62,880 nucleotides of DNA from Myxococcales bacterium. Its GTDB lineage: Bacteria; Myxococcota_A; Polyangia; Polyangiales; Polyangiaceae. Each line of letters starts with the position of its first letter. The first letter of the stretch is position 1. This document shows positions 1 to 8,017 of this stretch, in pieces. A program made the translations under genes and the position numbers. The stretch is taken from assembly GCA_013297655.1 (NCBI GenBank), contig JAAFHV010000016.1, positions 1 through 62,880 on the forward strand. The letters run 5' to 3'. The notes beneath the pieces were generated by a model that saw nothing but the letters and a program-made list of their open reading frames with translations, made no database searches and was not told the DNA's origin.

Positions 1-16
1 CTAAGTGTTGCGTACG

Positions 17-34
17 ATTCAGTTTTCAAGGACC
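17..34 (-). promoter_or_regulatory. boxA-like rRNA antitermination site
   Basis: Read on the minus strand this is GGTCCTTGAAAACTGAAT, close to the boxA core (CTTTGAAAACTGAAT type) found in the leader or the 16S-23S spacer of bacterial rRNA operons. It lies about 40 nt downstream of the proximal of two tandem promoters, so it fits an rrn leader whose 16S gene starts beyond the left edge. No 16S or 23S sequence is inside the window, so the identification of the operon is inference. Confidence 0.55.
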
Positions 35-77
35 GAGGCAGCTTTTCCGTTTCCGGAACCCGCTGCGCGGGGCGCGA

Positions 78-106
78 ACTCTACATCCGCTTTCTGCTTC
101 CGTCAA
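78..106 (-). promoter_or_regulatory. Proximal rrn-type promoter (P1)
   Basis: On the minus strand a -35 box TTGACG (101-106) is followed by exactly 17 bp and a -10 box TAGAGT (78-83). The downstream stretch TTCGCGCCCCGCG is a G+C-rich discriminator of the kind found at stringently controlled rRNA promoters. The same layout is repeated about 98 bp upstream. Transcription would run out of the left edge. Confidence 0.65.
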
Positions 107-175
107 GAACTTTGTTTCGTTCTTTTCGTCGGCTTCCGACTTCGTGAGAGTTACCTCTCTCTCGTCGGGGCGCGA

Positions 176-204
176 ATCTTAGATTCGCGCCTTCGGTTCG
201 TCAA
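176..204 (-). promoter_or_regulatory. Distal rrn-type promoter (P2)
   Basis: On the minus strand the -35 box TTGACG (199-204), a 17-bp spacer and the -10 box TAAGAT (176-181) form a near-consensus sigma70 promoter. The -10 sits inside a palindrome (GGCGCGAATCT / AGATTCGCGCC, about 169-191). The discriminator ATTCGCGCCCCG matches that of the proximal promoter. Two tandem promoters with shared discriminators before a boxA-like site are typical of rrn operons. Confidence 0.65.
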
Positions 205-908
205 GAGCTTTTTTTCTCTTTCTGAACCGCCTCTCTGCCCGGGGGGCTTCGAGGCCTGCACCGCTTCGCTCCGAGGAGTGTCGCGTCGCTTCGGGAGTTT
301 CTTTCTCTCCATCCGGGGTCTTTCGCAAGACCATTTGATGAAGTTTTTTCTCCACAAGCTGTGCACAAGACCGTGGAAACTTTGGGGTTAACCCCGGTCT
401 TCCGGCGGCTTGGCGGGGTGCGCCAATCCGTCGGGGAGGCGCAACCTACTCGCGGCACCAAAAAGATCAAACGCGATCGTACGGCGGGCTCTCTTTTTTT
501 GGAAATGCCGGAAATTACAGGCGTTTGTGGCGACTCAAGTGGCTGCGATCTGCAAGCTTCGCCACGGCAAGCGCGCGCCGGCGACGATCGCCTGGTTTTC
601 TAGGCTCTCTCGCGTTCCAGCGCGGGCTCGGCCACTTCCCCGGCGCGCGGGGTTATGCGCTTTTCCGGCATTTGGGCCCCCGCGAGCGCGACGCTCGATG
701 ACGCTCGCGACTCGAGCTCGCCCTTAGAAGAGGGGGTCCTCCGCCGGATCCCCGGGGCCGTCCGAGCCCCGCGCTTGGCTCGGGCTTCCCCGTTTTCGTC
801 TCCATCGAGCGCCCAAGCGACGGCAACGCGGCTCGTGGCTCTCTCTAATGAAGGGCTCTTCCTTCACGGCTCACCAGCGAACGGAAGATCGCCGCGGTTC
901 GGCCCCGC
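205..908. other. Gene-free stretch upstream of the rrn promoters
   Basis: No convincing protein gene is seen on either strand; the short open frames here lack start signals and protein-like composition. The stretch holds a perfect palindrome GGGGTTAACCCC (384-395), a hairpin GGTCTT-TCGC-AAGACC (317-332), a GC hairpin CCGAGCC/GGCTCGG (762-783) and a short hairpin TGAAGG/CCTTCA (849-866), the last just beyond the end of the roadblock-like gene on the minus strand. Between 349 and 380 lie three loose DnaA-box-like words (CTCCACAAG, TGTGCACAA, CGTGGAAAC). The area between about 300 and 205 may act as upstream activating DNA for the rRNA promoters. Confidence 0.4.
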
Positions 909-1505
909 TCAGCGCAGGGCGGCGGGCTCGAGCTCGGAGTCGGCGTACCAAAGGTTCTTCGGCTCACGAACGAGGCAAAATTCGTGGCCCGCGTCGCTTC
1001 GAACGCGGAAACCGTGCGTCCCGAACGTGCCGAGCACCTCGACCGGCGTGCGACTCCCACCGCCGAACACGATCTCGAGAGGGCGGCCCCGGACGTCGGT
1101 GTGGACCTCGACCGCGCCCCACGGAGGGGAGCTCTCGATCGCCCAGTCGGCCTCCTTCGCGAGCTGCTTGATGAGAAGAAGGGTCGCGATCTCGCGGCGC
1201 GCGAAGCCGGCTCGACGCCGGAACACCACCACCACCGCGTACCCCTCCTTCGCCATCAGGCCGAGGACGGTGCGGCTCTCGCCGCGCACGATCAGGGTCG
1301 CAGGCGCGCCTTCGGTCGCGACGAGGACCCCCACCGTGCCGAGCAAGATGCGGAAATGCGCGGCCATGACCTTGAGCTCGTAGACGTCGTACTTGCCCAC
1401 GTAGTCGACCGTCTCGCCCTCGGCATCGACAAGCGCGGCCGCGATCGCCCCAGGGAGCCGCGACACGAACTCGCCCAAAATCGCCGCGAACGGTGACTCG
1501 TCCAT
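909..1505 (-). CDS. Roadblock/LC7-like domain protein
   Basis: A 198-residue cytoplasmic protein with no signal peptide. Residues about 5-110 read like a roadblock/LC7 (MglB-like) fold: a helix, then PGAIAAALVDAEGETVDYV, a helix with AAHFRILL, and two hydrophobic strands. Such domains regulate small Ras-like GTPases in myxobacteria (MglA and relatives), but no GTPase gene is adjacent. The C-terminal third is predicted alpha/beta and unassigned. The ATG at 1505 is chosen because upstream in-frame codons offer no start; no clear ribosome site is visible. It lies 44 bp downstream of the parvulin-like lipoprotein gene and is likely co-transcribed with it. The family call rests on pattern only. 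Confidence 0.6.
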   Translation of the reverse strand: MDESPFAAILGEFVSRLPGAIAAALVDAEGETVDYVGKYDVYELKVMAAHFRILLGTVGVLVATEGAPATLIVRGESRTVLGLMAKEGYAVVVVFRRRAGFARREIATLLLIKQLAKEADWAIESSPPWGAVEVHTDVRGRPLEIVFGGGSRTPVEVLGTFGTHGFRVRSDAGHEFCLVREPKNLWYADSELEPAALR

Positions 1506-1549
1506 GTCGCGCGGCGGCGGTACCGAGAAGCGACGTCTTCCCGCTTCGC

Positions 1550-2467
1550 TCACGGGCGGCTCCACTCGATGCCGTCGAGGATCGTGAACGCCGCAGGAGA
1601 AATCTCGACCTTCCGTGAGCCTCGAAGCTCGGTCACGATGCGCTCGATCGTCGCCTTGGCGCGGCGCGCCTGGGCCTCCGCCGTGAACATCCGCCGCCGC
1701 TCCTCGAAGGGGATGCGGTGCTCGGGTTGGATCTCGACGAGCCGTATCACGTGAAATCCGAAGGCCGACTCGACCACGCCGCTCGTGCCGCCGACCGCCG
1801 GGATCGCGAAGAGCGCCTTCACGTAGTCTTTGTCGAACGTGCTGTTGTCGCGGAGGTAACCGTCGCTCGCGACGGGCGGGAGCGCCTCCACCTTCACCTC
1901 GAGGCCCGGGCCGGGCACAGTGGCCTTCGCGAGCGCCATCATCGCCTCCGCCGTCGAAGCAGGGAGCACCGCGGTTCGAATCGTCGCCGCCATCTCTCGG
2001 GCGCGCGCGATCTCCGCGTCGGACTTCGGCCGCATCACCACCGCGTGAACCGACGCACGCATCACCGGACGATCGACGTCGTACCAAAGCACGAACGAGA
2101 GGCCGTTCACTTCGTCGTCGGTCGGCGGCCCGAGCGCTTTTGCGTCCGCCTGGGCGAGCTCGACGACACTCCGCGCGAGCGCGGCGCGGATTCGAGCTCG
2201 CGTCTCGGGTCGTTCGTCGACCTTCGCGGCGAGCGCTTCCTCGGCGCCGATGGCGTCGCTCACGAGCCGCTCGAGGGCCTCGTCTTTCGTCACGCGACCT
2301 TCGACCGCCGCGCGACGCACGAGCTCGCTCGAGATCGCGACGCGATCGTCGATCCGCGCGCAAACGTCGCCGCCGAGAGGAACCGAGCGCGACTCCGAAG
2401 AGCCGCAGCCCACGAGCAACGCAGCGAGGACCACCCGCGAACGCGAACGCGAACGTGAAGAGCTCAT
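1550..2467 (-). CDS. Parvulin-like (PpiC/SurA-type) lipoprotein
   Basis: A 305-residue putative peptidyl-prolyl isomerase lipoprotein. The N-terminus has an Arg/Ser-rich start, a hydrophobic stretch VVLAALLVGC and a lipobox Cys, so it should be lipid-anchored in the envelope. Residues about 30-120 resemble a SurA N-terminal helical domain. Residues about 145-270 have parvulin features: the strand beginning RASVHAVVM and, near the end, VKALFAIPAVGGTSGVVES followed by FGFHVIRLVEI. It would assist folding of exported proteins. The start at ATG 2467 has a strong GGAGG site 6-7 nt upstream and overlaps the stop of the small upstream gene by ATGA, implying translational coupling. Longer in-frame extensions upstream are not needed. 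Confidence 0.75.
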   Translation of the reverse strand: MSSSRSRSRSRVVLAALLVGCGSSESRSVPLGGDVCARIDDRVAISSELVRRAAVEGRVTKDEALERLVSDAIGAEEALAAKVDERPETRARIRAALARSVVELAQADAKALGPPTDDEVNGLSFVLWYDVDRPVMRASVHAVVMRPKSDAEIARAREMAATIRTAVLPASTAEAMMALAKATVPGPGLEVKVEALPPVASDGYLRDNSTFDKDYVKALFAIPAVGGTSGVVESAFGFHVIRLVEIQPEHRIPFEERRRMFTAEAQARRAKATIERIVTELRGSRKVEISPAAFTILDGIEWSRP

Positions 2468-2634
2468 CGGCCCTCCTCCACGAAACGGGACGAGACTCGG
2501 AGCGCGAGAGCACCCGCACAGATCCACAGGAACGCCCGCACGTCGGCCGCTTGTGCGAGCGCGTGTCCACCCCACGCAAGCGCCGCGCTGCCCGCGAGGG
2601 CGAACACGATGCCGAGCGTCTCCGTGGGCCCCAT
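2464..2634 (-). CDS. Small two-helix membrane protein, 56 aa
   Basis: A short gene encoding 56 residues starting MGPTETLGIVFALAG. Two hydrophobic segments are visible (about residues 6-27 and 32-46), separated by the polar QAADVR, so a small hairpin membrane protein is likely. Its stop overlaps the start codon of the parvulin-like lipoprotein gene by 4 nt (ATGA), the strongest sign that it is translated. No family is recognised. It may help localise or couple expression of the lipoprotein. Alternative: a non-coding stretch that happens to be open. Confidence 0.6.
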   Translation of the reverse strand: MGPTETLGIVFALAGSAALAWGGHALAQAADVRAFLWICAGALALRVSSRFVEEGR

Positions 2635-2718
2635 GATCGCGCAGCATAGCGGCGATCGCTACCCATGGGCAAGCCGCGCCCTGTCGCGATTGTACAGCGA
2701 TTCCGGATATTTACGCCG

Positions 2719-3438
2719 CTAGGGCGCGAGCTCGAAGCCGAGAGCGAGCCCCGCGACCACGAAGAACGCGAGCAGCCAGCCCGCCAAACGCGCGCGCCGC
2801 TTCTTCCGCGCGGGCGGCAAATGCTTCACGAGGGCCACGCTCGCGAACGATCCGAGGACCGCCATCCCCGCGACGATCGTGTAGAGGCGGACGAAGAGCG
2901 CGCGCTCGCGAGGCTCGATTCCCCAGCCGATGCACTGGAGCGCGACGGTGAGCGCGATGCCGACCGAAAGGTACGGCAAGTCTTTGCGCGACCCGCGTTG
3001 GCGAGGCTCGAGGCGACCGCGCTCGACCACCCGTGACTCTTCACCCTCTGTGCGTTGGAACGCGGGAGCGGCGGACGCGAACGCGAACACGGCCCACCCG
3101 AGCATGCCGAGCACGCCGCGGGTGGTGTCGAAACGCGAAGGCCCCGCCGCGGTGGGCACGAGCGCCCACACGATGAGGCTCGTCACGACGAGCCCCCACA
3201 CCGAGAGCTGCCGCGCGACGTTCGGCCGCTCCTTGTCGATCAAGACCGACGCGAGGAGCACGAGCGGCCCCATCATCGCGAGCACCTTGGTCTGCCAAGG
3301 CACGCCGCGCGCCCACGCGCACGAAGCGACGGTCACACCCCACGCGTAGAGCCCGGGGATGCTCGCTTGCGCGGAGGCACCGAGCTCGGATACCCGAGAA
3401 ATAAGACTTCGATCGCGCTCGGGTGCGCTCTCGCTCAC
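2719..3438 (-). CDS. Multi-pass membrane protein, unknown
   Basis: A 239-residue integral membrane protein. Six or so hydrophobic segments are visible, including the stretches containing KVLAMMGPLVLLASVL, SVWGLVVTSLIVWALV, VLGMLGWAVFAFASA, LSVGIALTVALQCIG, LYTIVAGMAVLGSFA and, after the basic patch PPARKKRRAR, WLLAFFVVAGLALGFEL. A charged loop (about residues 125-155, RTEGEESRVVERGR) separates the two halves. The GTG at 3438 overlaps the stop of the ttcA-like gene (GTGA), so the two are translationally coupled. No functional family is recognised. Confidence 0.7.
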   Translation of the reverse strand: MSESAPERDRSLISRVSELGASAQASIPGLYAWGVTVASCAWARGVPWQTKVLAMMGPLVLLASVLIDKERPNVARQLSVWGLVVTSLIVWALVPTAAGPSRFDTTRGVLGMLGWAVFAFASAAPAFQRTEGEESRVVERGRLEPRQRGSRKDLPYLSVGIALTVALQCIGWGIEPRERALFVRLYTIVAGMAVLGSFASVALVKHLPPARKKRRARLAGWLLAFFVVAGLALGFELAP

Positions 3439-4262
3439 GCCGTCCCCGAGACGAGACGCGAAGGCGGAACGAGCACCTCGCCGTTGGCGACCTCTTTCGC
3501 CGCGTCGAGCCCGAGCTTCTTCCACAAGTCGCGGTCGAGGAGGTGCGAGGGCCGCACGTTCTGCGTCGCGGCGAGCATGATCTGCTTCGTGCCGGGGGTC
3601 TTCGCTTCGAGATCGTCGAGCATGCGCCCCACGATCTTACGCTGGAGCATGTCTTGCGAGCCGCACAAGTCGCACGGCAAAATGGGGAACTCTTTCAGCG
3701 CCGCGTAGGCCGAGAGATCTTCTTCTGCGCAGTAAAGCAGAGGGCGAATCACGACCTGCCCCTCTTGCGACACCATCACCGGCGGCATCGCCGCGAGCTG
3801 ACCGGCGAAGAACAGGTTCAAGAGCAGGGTCTGGAGCACGTCGTCGCGATGATGACCGAGCGCGATCTTGGTGCAGCCGAGCTCCCTCGCGACCCGATAA
3901 AGAATGCCGCGCCGAAGCCGCGAGCAGAGGGAGCAGAACGTCTTTCCCTCCGGGATCTTCTCGGTGACGATCGAGTACGTGTCCTCCTTCACCATCGTGA
4001 AGTCGTACTTCTCGCGGTCCATGTAATCCACAAGGGTTTGCGCGGGGTAGCCGGGGTGGCCCTGATCGACGTTGACCACTTTGAGCTCGAAGCGAACCGG
4101 GGCGCGCTTCTGCAGCTCACGGAAACGGTCGAGCATCGCGTAGCTGTCTTTGCCGCCGCTCACGCAGACCATCACGCGGTCGCCCTCGGCGAGCATGCCG
4201 AAGTCGGTCACGGCGCGGGCAAAGGCGCGGGAAATACGGCGTTCGAGAGCGACGGGGTCCAT
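3435..4262 (-). CDS. ttcA: TtcA-like tRNA 2-thiocytidine synthetase
   Basis: A PP-loop ATPase of about 275 residues. The P-loop SGGKDS is near residue 35. It is followed by a CSLCSRLRRG cysteine pair (about 115-121) and a second pair PCDLCG (about 203-208), the layout of TtcA proteins, which bind an iron-sulfur cluster and thiolate cytidine 32 of tRNA using ATP. GHHRDD and NLFF motifs are also present. The start is placed at ATG 4262 (MDPVALERR), which gives the usual short lead before the P-loop and has GGGA a few bases upstream; ATG 4277 (MPREI) is the alternative. A membrane protein gene overlaps the stop. Confidence 0.85.
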   Translation of the reverse strand: MDPVALERRISRAFARAVTDFGMLAEGDRVMVCVSGGKDSYAMLDRFRELQKRAPVRFELKVVNVDQGHPGYPAQTLVDYMDREKYDFTMVKEDTYSIVTEKIPEGKTFCSLCSRLRRGILYRVARELGCTKIALGHHRDDVLQTLLLNLFFAGQLAAMPPVMVSQEGQVVIRPLLYCAEEDLSAYAALKEFPILPCDLCGSQDMLQRKIVGRMLDDLEAKTPGTKQIMLAATQNVRPSHLLDRDLWKKLGLDAAKEVANGEVLVPPSRLVSGTA

Positions 4263-4374
4263 GATTTCCCGAGGCATAGCACGCCGAAGGGCGCCGAGCG
4301 AAACGAGGCCCCGAACGCGACGAGGGGACACGTGCAGATCGCACGCATCCCCTCGGGAGTCGAATCGTGTCGGC

Positions 4375-5910
4375 TCAGGCGTCGGGCGCGGGCGAGCTCG
4401 AGCCTCGGTGCGCGTCGAGGACGAGCTCGACGAACGTGATCACGCCGTGGCCCGTTCCGCCCTTCGGGTTCCAGGCGAACGAACGATCCGCCATCGCGGG
4501 GCCGGCCACGTCGCAGTGGATCCAGTTCTTCGCGTTGCCGATGAACTCGCGGAGGAAGAGCGCGGCCGTGATGCTGCCACCCCAGCGATCGCCGGTGTGC
4601 TTGAGGTCGGCGCAGTCGCTCTTGAGCTGATCACGGAGCTCTTCGAGGAGCGGCAGGCGCCACATGTTCTCGCCGGACGCCTTGATCGCCGATTGGAATG
4701 CGGTGGCCGCTTCTTCCGTGGCGGCGTACCAGCCGGAGCACGTGTTGCCGAGGGCGACGACACACGCGCCGGTGAGGGTCGCGTTGTCGACGAAGAGATC
4801 CGGCTCGAGCTCGCGCGCATACGCCATCGCGTCGGCCAAGATGAGGCGCCCCTCCGCGTCGGTGTTCACGATTTCCACGGTTTTGCCGTCGAGCGACGTG
4901 AAAATATCTCCCGGCCGGTAGGCGTTGCCGCTCGGCATGTTCTCGGCGGCAGCGTAGATGCCGTGCACCTCGACGTCTGGTTTGATCGCCGCGATCGCCT
5001 GCATGAGGCCTACGACGTTGGCCGCGCCTGACATGTCGTGCTTCATCTCGCCCATGCCCGCCGCGGGCTTGATGCTGATGCCGCCGGTGTCGAACGTGAT
5101 GCCCTTGCCGACGAAGACGATCTTCTTCTTCGGGTTGGGGGGCGTCCACGACATGTGGACGAGGTTCGGCTTGCGGTCGCTGCCCATGCCGACCGCTTGG
5201 AGGAGCTTCATGCCCCGCCGCACGATCTCCTTGTAATCGAGCACCTTCACGTTGAGACCAGCGGCCTTCGCCATCTTGGAGGCCGCCTCCGCGAACGACT
5301 CGGGGTAGAGCTCGTTCGGGGGCTCGTTCGACAGGTCGCGCGCGAGGCACACGCCGCCGGCGACGCTCTGGCCGAGCTCGACCTGGGCCTTGTGCGAAGC
5401 GGAGACCTTGCCCTCGATCGTGAGGGTGACCTGGCCGAGCTCCGCCTTGGGCTTACGATCGCCGGTGAGGTATTTCGTGAAACGGTAGGCGCCGAGCTCG
5501 ATGCCTTCGACGACGAAACGGAGGCGCGACTCGAGGCCTTCGGGGAGGCCCACCGTGATGCGCTTCGCCTTTTCGCCGTTCGCCGCGCGACCCACCTTCG
5601 CGCCGAGGGTGCGAAGATCGCCGTCCGAGATGACTCCAGGCTCCCCAAGCCCGTAAATCGTCACGCGATCGGCCTTGAGCTTGCCGAACGTGGGCATCGA
5701 GAGGACCTGGTCCTTCTTGCCCTTGAACTCGTCCTTTTTGATCTGCTTCGAGAGCTGACCACCGAGCGCCTTGTCCACCGCGTCGAGGACGGTCTTCTCG
5801 CTCTTCTTTTTCTTGCCGCCCGCAGAGCCGAGCGCCCAGACGAAGATGGAGAGGACGTCGGCGGATTCCTTCGTGGGGTCCGCGGCGCGGAGCGTGAACT
5901 TGATCGGCAT
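4375..5910 (-). CDS. pepA: Leucyl aminopeptidase (M17)
   Basis: A 511-residue M17 leucine aminopeptidase, normal for the family. The N-terminal macro-like domain (about 1-180) contains a lysine-rich insert (GGKKKKSEK). The catalytic domain has VGKGITFDTGGISIK near residue 267 (metal-ligand lysine and aspartate), MKHDMSGAA, and the family signature NTDAEGRLIL near residue 347. It would remove N-terminal residues from peptides in the cytoplasm using two metal ions. The start ATG at 5910 is preceded by GGATCTCG. It stands apart from its neighbours by 112 and 195 bp and is probably a single-gene transcript. Confidence 0.93.
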   Translation of the reverse strand: MPIKFTLRAADPTKESADVLSIFVWALGSAGGKKKKSEKTVLDAVDKALGGQLSKQIKKDEFKGKKDQVLSMPTFGKLKADRVTIYGLGEPGVISDGDLRTLGAKVGRAANGEKAKRITVGLPEGLESRLRFVVEGIELGAYRFTKYLTGDRKPKAELGQVTLTIEGKVSASHKAQVELGQSVAGGVCLARDLSNEPPNELYPESFAEAASKMAKAAGLNVKVLDYKEIVRRGMKLLQAVGMGSDRKPNLVHMSWTPPNPKKKIVFVGKGITFDTGGISIKPAAGMGEMKHDMSGAANVVGLMQAIAAIKPDVEVHGIYAAAENMPSGNAYRPGDIFTSLDGKTVEIVNTDAEGRLILADAMAYARELEPDLFVDNATLTGACVVALGNTCSGWYAATEEAATAFQSAIKASGENMWRLPLLEELRDQLKSDCADLKHTGDRWGGSITAALFLREFIGNAKNWIHCDVAGPAMADRSFAWNPKGGTGHGVITFVELVLDAHRGSSSPAPDA

Positions 5911-6105
5911 CGAGATCCTCGGGGGGGTTGGGGTGCAGGAGGAGCCTGCGAACCAGCGCGTGACCCCCGCCTTATACTCGTTCCGAGGTCGCTCTTGTGT
6001 AGCGATCGCCTGTAGTCTCCATGGATTACCGGCCCATGGAATGACGCGGCACGAGAGCCGACTGGCGCCCGTGCCTCGTTTGTTCCACTTGGAAACGCGC
6101 CGAAA

Positions 6106-6591
6106 TTAGCCGACGAACCGCTCTTTGTGGCCCATCGACATGCTCATGTGGGAGCGCGAATCGGCCATCATCGAGAAGAAGCTGCGGGTAGGAACGCCGT
6201 CGACGCGAAGCGCCAAGGACGCGGGAGACGAGCCGTAACACCAGGCCACGCGGCAAGGCAGTGCGTACTCGACGCCGCTGATCGCGTCGGTGGTGCGAAG
6301 CACGGTGGACGCCCCACGCGGGACGGGACCGGCAGACGAGACAAAAATCGCCGCGGCGCTGACGGAGCGAATCTCCGCGGGGACGATGACGCCCTCGCCG
6401 ATGAGCTCGGCGGGGATGATGATGTTCGGCCGCGAGAGGGGCCCGGGCCCGGGAATTTCGAGGTCACCCGTGACGAGCTGGAGGAGCGACAGGAGCTCGA
6501 TTTGCTCGGAGGCCGAGAGCGGCTCACCGACGAGATCGTGACGCGCTTTGAGCTCCCAGAACCGGACCAGAAAATCGAGCTTCTCCATCAT
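6106..6591 (-). CDS. PilZ-like domain protein
   Basis: A 161-residue cytoplasmic protein. The N-terminal part (about 1-45) is helical (LVRFWELKARHDLVG, IELLSLLQLV). The rest resembles a degenerate PilZ beta-barrel: EIRSVSAAAIFVSSAG in place of the usual D/NxSxxG strand, then PVPRGASTVLRTTD, PCRVAWCYG and LALRVDGVP. Canonical PilZ domains bind cyclic di-GMP through an RxxxR and the D/NxSxxG motif; both are weak here, so binding is uncertain. The start ATG at 6591 has GAAGG about 8 nt upstream. A Met-rich tail (MMADSRSHMSMSMG) is unusual. Confidence 0.6.
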   Translation of the reverse strand: MMEKLDFLVRFWELKARHDLVGEPLSASEQIELLSLLQLVTGDLEIPGPGPLSRPNIIIPAELIGEGVIVPAEIRSVSAAAIFVSSAGPVPRGASTVLRTTDAISGVEYALPCRVAWCYGSSPASLALRVDGVPTRSFFSMMADSRSHMSMSMGHKERFVG

Positions 6592-6847
6592 GGGGCACCT
6601 TCTTTCGAGGTGAGCGTTCGGTTTCACGAGAAGCACTTGCAGCGGGTGTGCCATTCCGGTGATTCGTCGACGTCGTCGCTTGAGTCCTACGTTCGGGCAA
6701 GGATTCCGATCGATCGAATCTTCCCGGAGCAAACGTTTCGCTCGAGCGCGACTCGGTTGCCATGGACGCGTTCGTCGGGGGCGGCGAAGCGAGTCTCCGT
6801 CGCCACACTTGCGGTGCGGCCTGGACACGGTCCAAAGTAGCCACGGA

Positions 6848-7561
6848 ATGTCGGTGGTCTCGAAAAGCTTCGTCGCGCTCGTGCTCGGGCTCTCGCTCGC
6901 GGCGTGCGCGCACGCGGGTCCCACCGTCTCGCTCGCCGAAGGGCCGCGCGCCTACACCGGGAGCGAGTACGGCGACGTCATGGACCGCTGGACGCGCACG
7001 CACAGCCTCGTTCGCCTGCCTACGGTAGACGATCGGCTCACCGTCACCGCGACCTACGAATCATGGGATTTTCGCTGGTCGTACGTCATGCGCTACGCCC
7101 GCGACTATCGGCTCTCGCAAGACGAACGGCAGTCGATGCTCGACAAGTGGCTCCTCGAGACGAAGACGTCGCACAAGTTCCAGCTCGCGCTCTACGGCAA
7201 CCTGCCCCCGCGAATGACCGATCTCACGCGCCCGAACTGCGCCTGGGTGGTTCGTCTCGTCGACGACCAGGGCAACGAGACGCCGCCGACCCGCATCGAG
7301 CAGCAGCTCCGCCCTACCGCGATCGATCGGGCGTATTTTCCGTATCTGTCCGTATGGAGACAGATTTTCCACGTCGATTTTCCGCGCACCAAGGCCGACG
7401 GCAGCCCCACCGTCGCCCCGAACGCGAAGTGGGTCGGCCTCGCGTTTTACGGCGCCTACGGCCAAGACGAGCTCCGCTGGGCCCTCACCCCCGAGGGCGC
7501 CGCCGACACCGGGCGCCGCGCGGTCATGAACGAGACCGTGCAGGTCCCCGTCCCCCGCTGA
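6848..7561 (+). CDS. Lipoprotein, unknown function
   Basis: A 237-residue exported protein. The signal is MSVVSKSFVALVLGLSLAAC, with lipobox LAAC at about residues 17-20. The mature part is rich in Trp, Tyr and Arg (SWDFRWSYVMRYARDY, LSVWRQIFHVDF) and predicted mostly beta at the C-terminus. No domain family is recognised. The start at 6848 places a typical n-region before the hydrophobic core; no strong ribosome site precedes it. Downstream lies a GC hairpin (7674-7702) before the tRNA gene. Confidence 0.75.
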   Translation: MSVVSKSFVALVLGLSLAACAHAGPTVSLAEGPRAYTGSEYGDVMDRWTRTHSLVRLPTVDDRLTVTATYESWDFRWSYVMRYARDYRLSQDERQSMLDKWLLETKTSHKFQLALYGNLPPRMTDLTRPNCAWVVRLVDDQGNETPPTRIEQQLRPTAIDRAYFPYLSVWRQIFHVDFPRTKADGSPTVAPNAKWVGLAFYGAYGQDELRWALTPEGAADTGRRAVMNETVQVPVPR

Positions 7562-7877
7562 GCAGGCTCGTCGGCTCGACGTGACGCGAGAGCTTGATTC
7601 GGTCGGCTTTTCGCGACCCGGCGTGTCGGCTCGTCCGCACGCGAGCGATCGCCGCTGCGAAAGACGAGCGGCACCGGTTCCCAGAGAGCGAAGGGGAACC
7701 GGCGCCGCGGGGCAAAGACACGACGAAGCAAGCGCGGAGCTTGTGCGGGAGGAGCTCGCGCCCCACGTGCCTCGACGCCCCTCCGTTATAGCGGACGACG
7801 CACCGCGTGCAACGGAAATGTCGCGAGCGGTGAGTTGCCTCCAGGCGCCGACGGATGGTAGAGACGGGGCGTCCTTT
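7562..7877. other. Gene-free stretch before tRNA-Arg
   Basis: No protein gene is supported here; open frames on both strands lack starts and protein-like sequence. It contains a 9-bp hairpin (CCGGTTCCC 7674-7682 with GGGAACCGG 7694-7702) about 110 nt after the lipoprotein stop, without a T-run, and the promoter of the tRNA gene. Confidence 0.4.
7835..7864 (+). promoter_or_regulatory. Probable tRNA-Arg promoter
   Basis: TTGCCT (7835-7840), an 18-bp spacer and TAGAGA (7859-7864) end 13 nt before the mature tRNA 5' end. The boxes are one to two bases off consensus, and the GGGGCG after the -10 is a GC-rich discriminator as usual for stable RNA genes. Assigned by position and pattern. Confidence 0.4.
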
Positions 7878-7951
<74 letters not shown>

Positions 7952-8017
7952 CAAAAGCCAATCGGGGCGCGCGGAGAAATCCTTCGCGCTCTCTCCTTCT
8001 CTCGCCTTCTCTCGCGG

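Noticed and set aside
1-908. Possible 16S or 23S rRNA gene
   Set aside because: No conserved rRNA stretch is found on either strand; the region is a leader and promoter zone.
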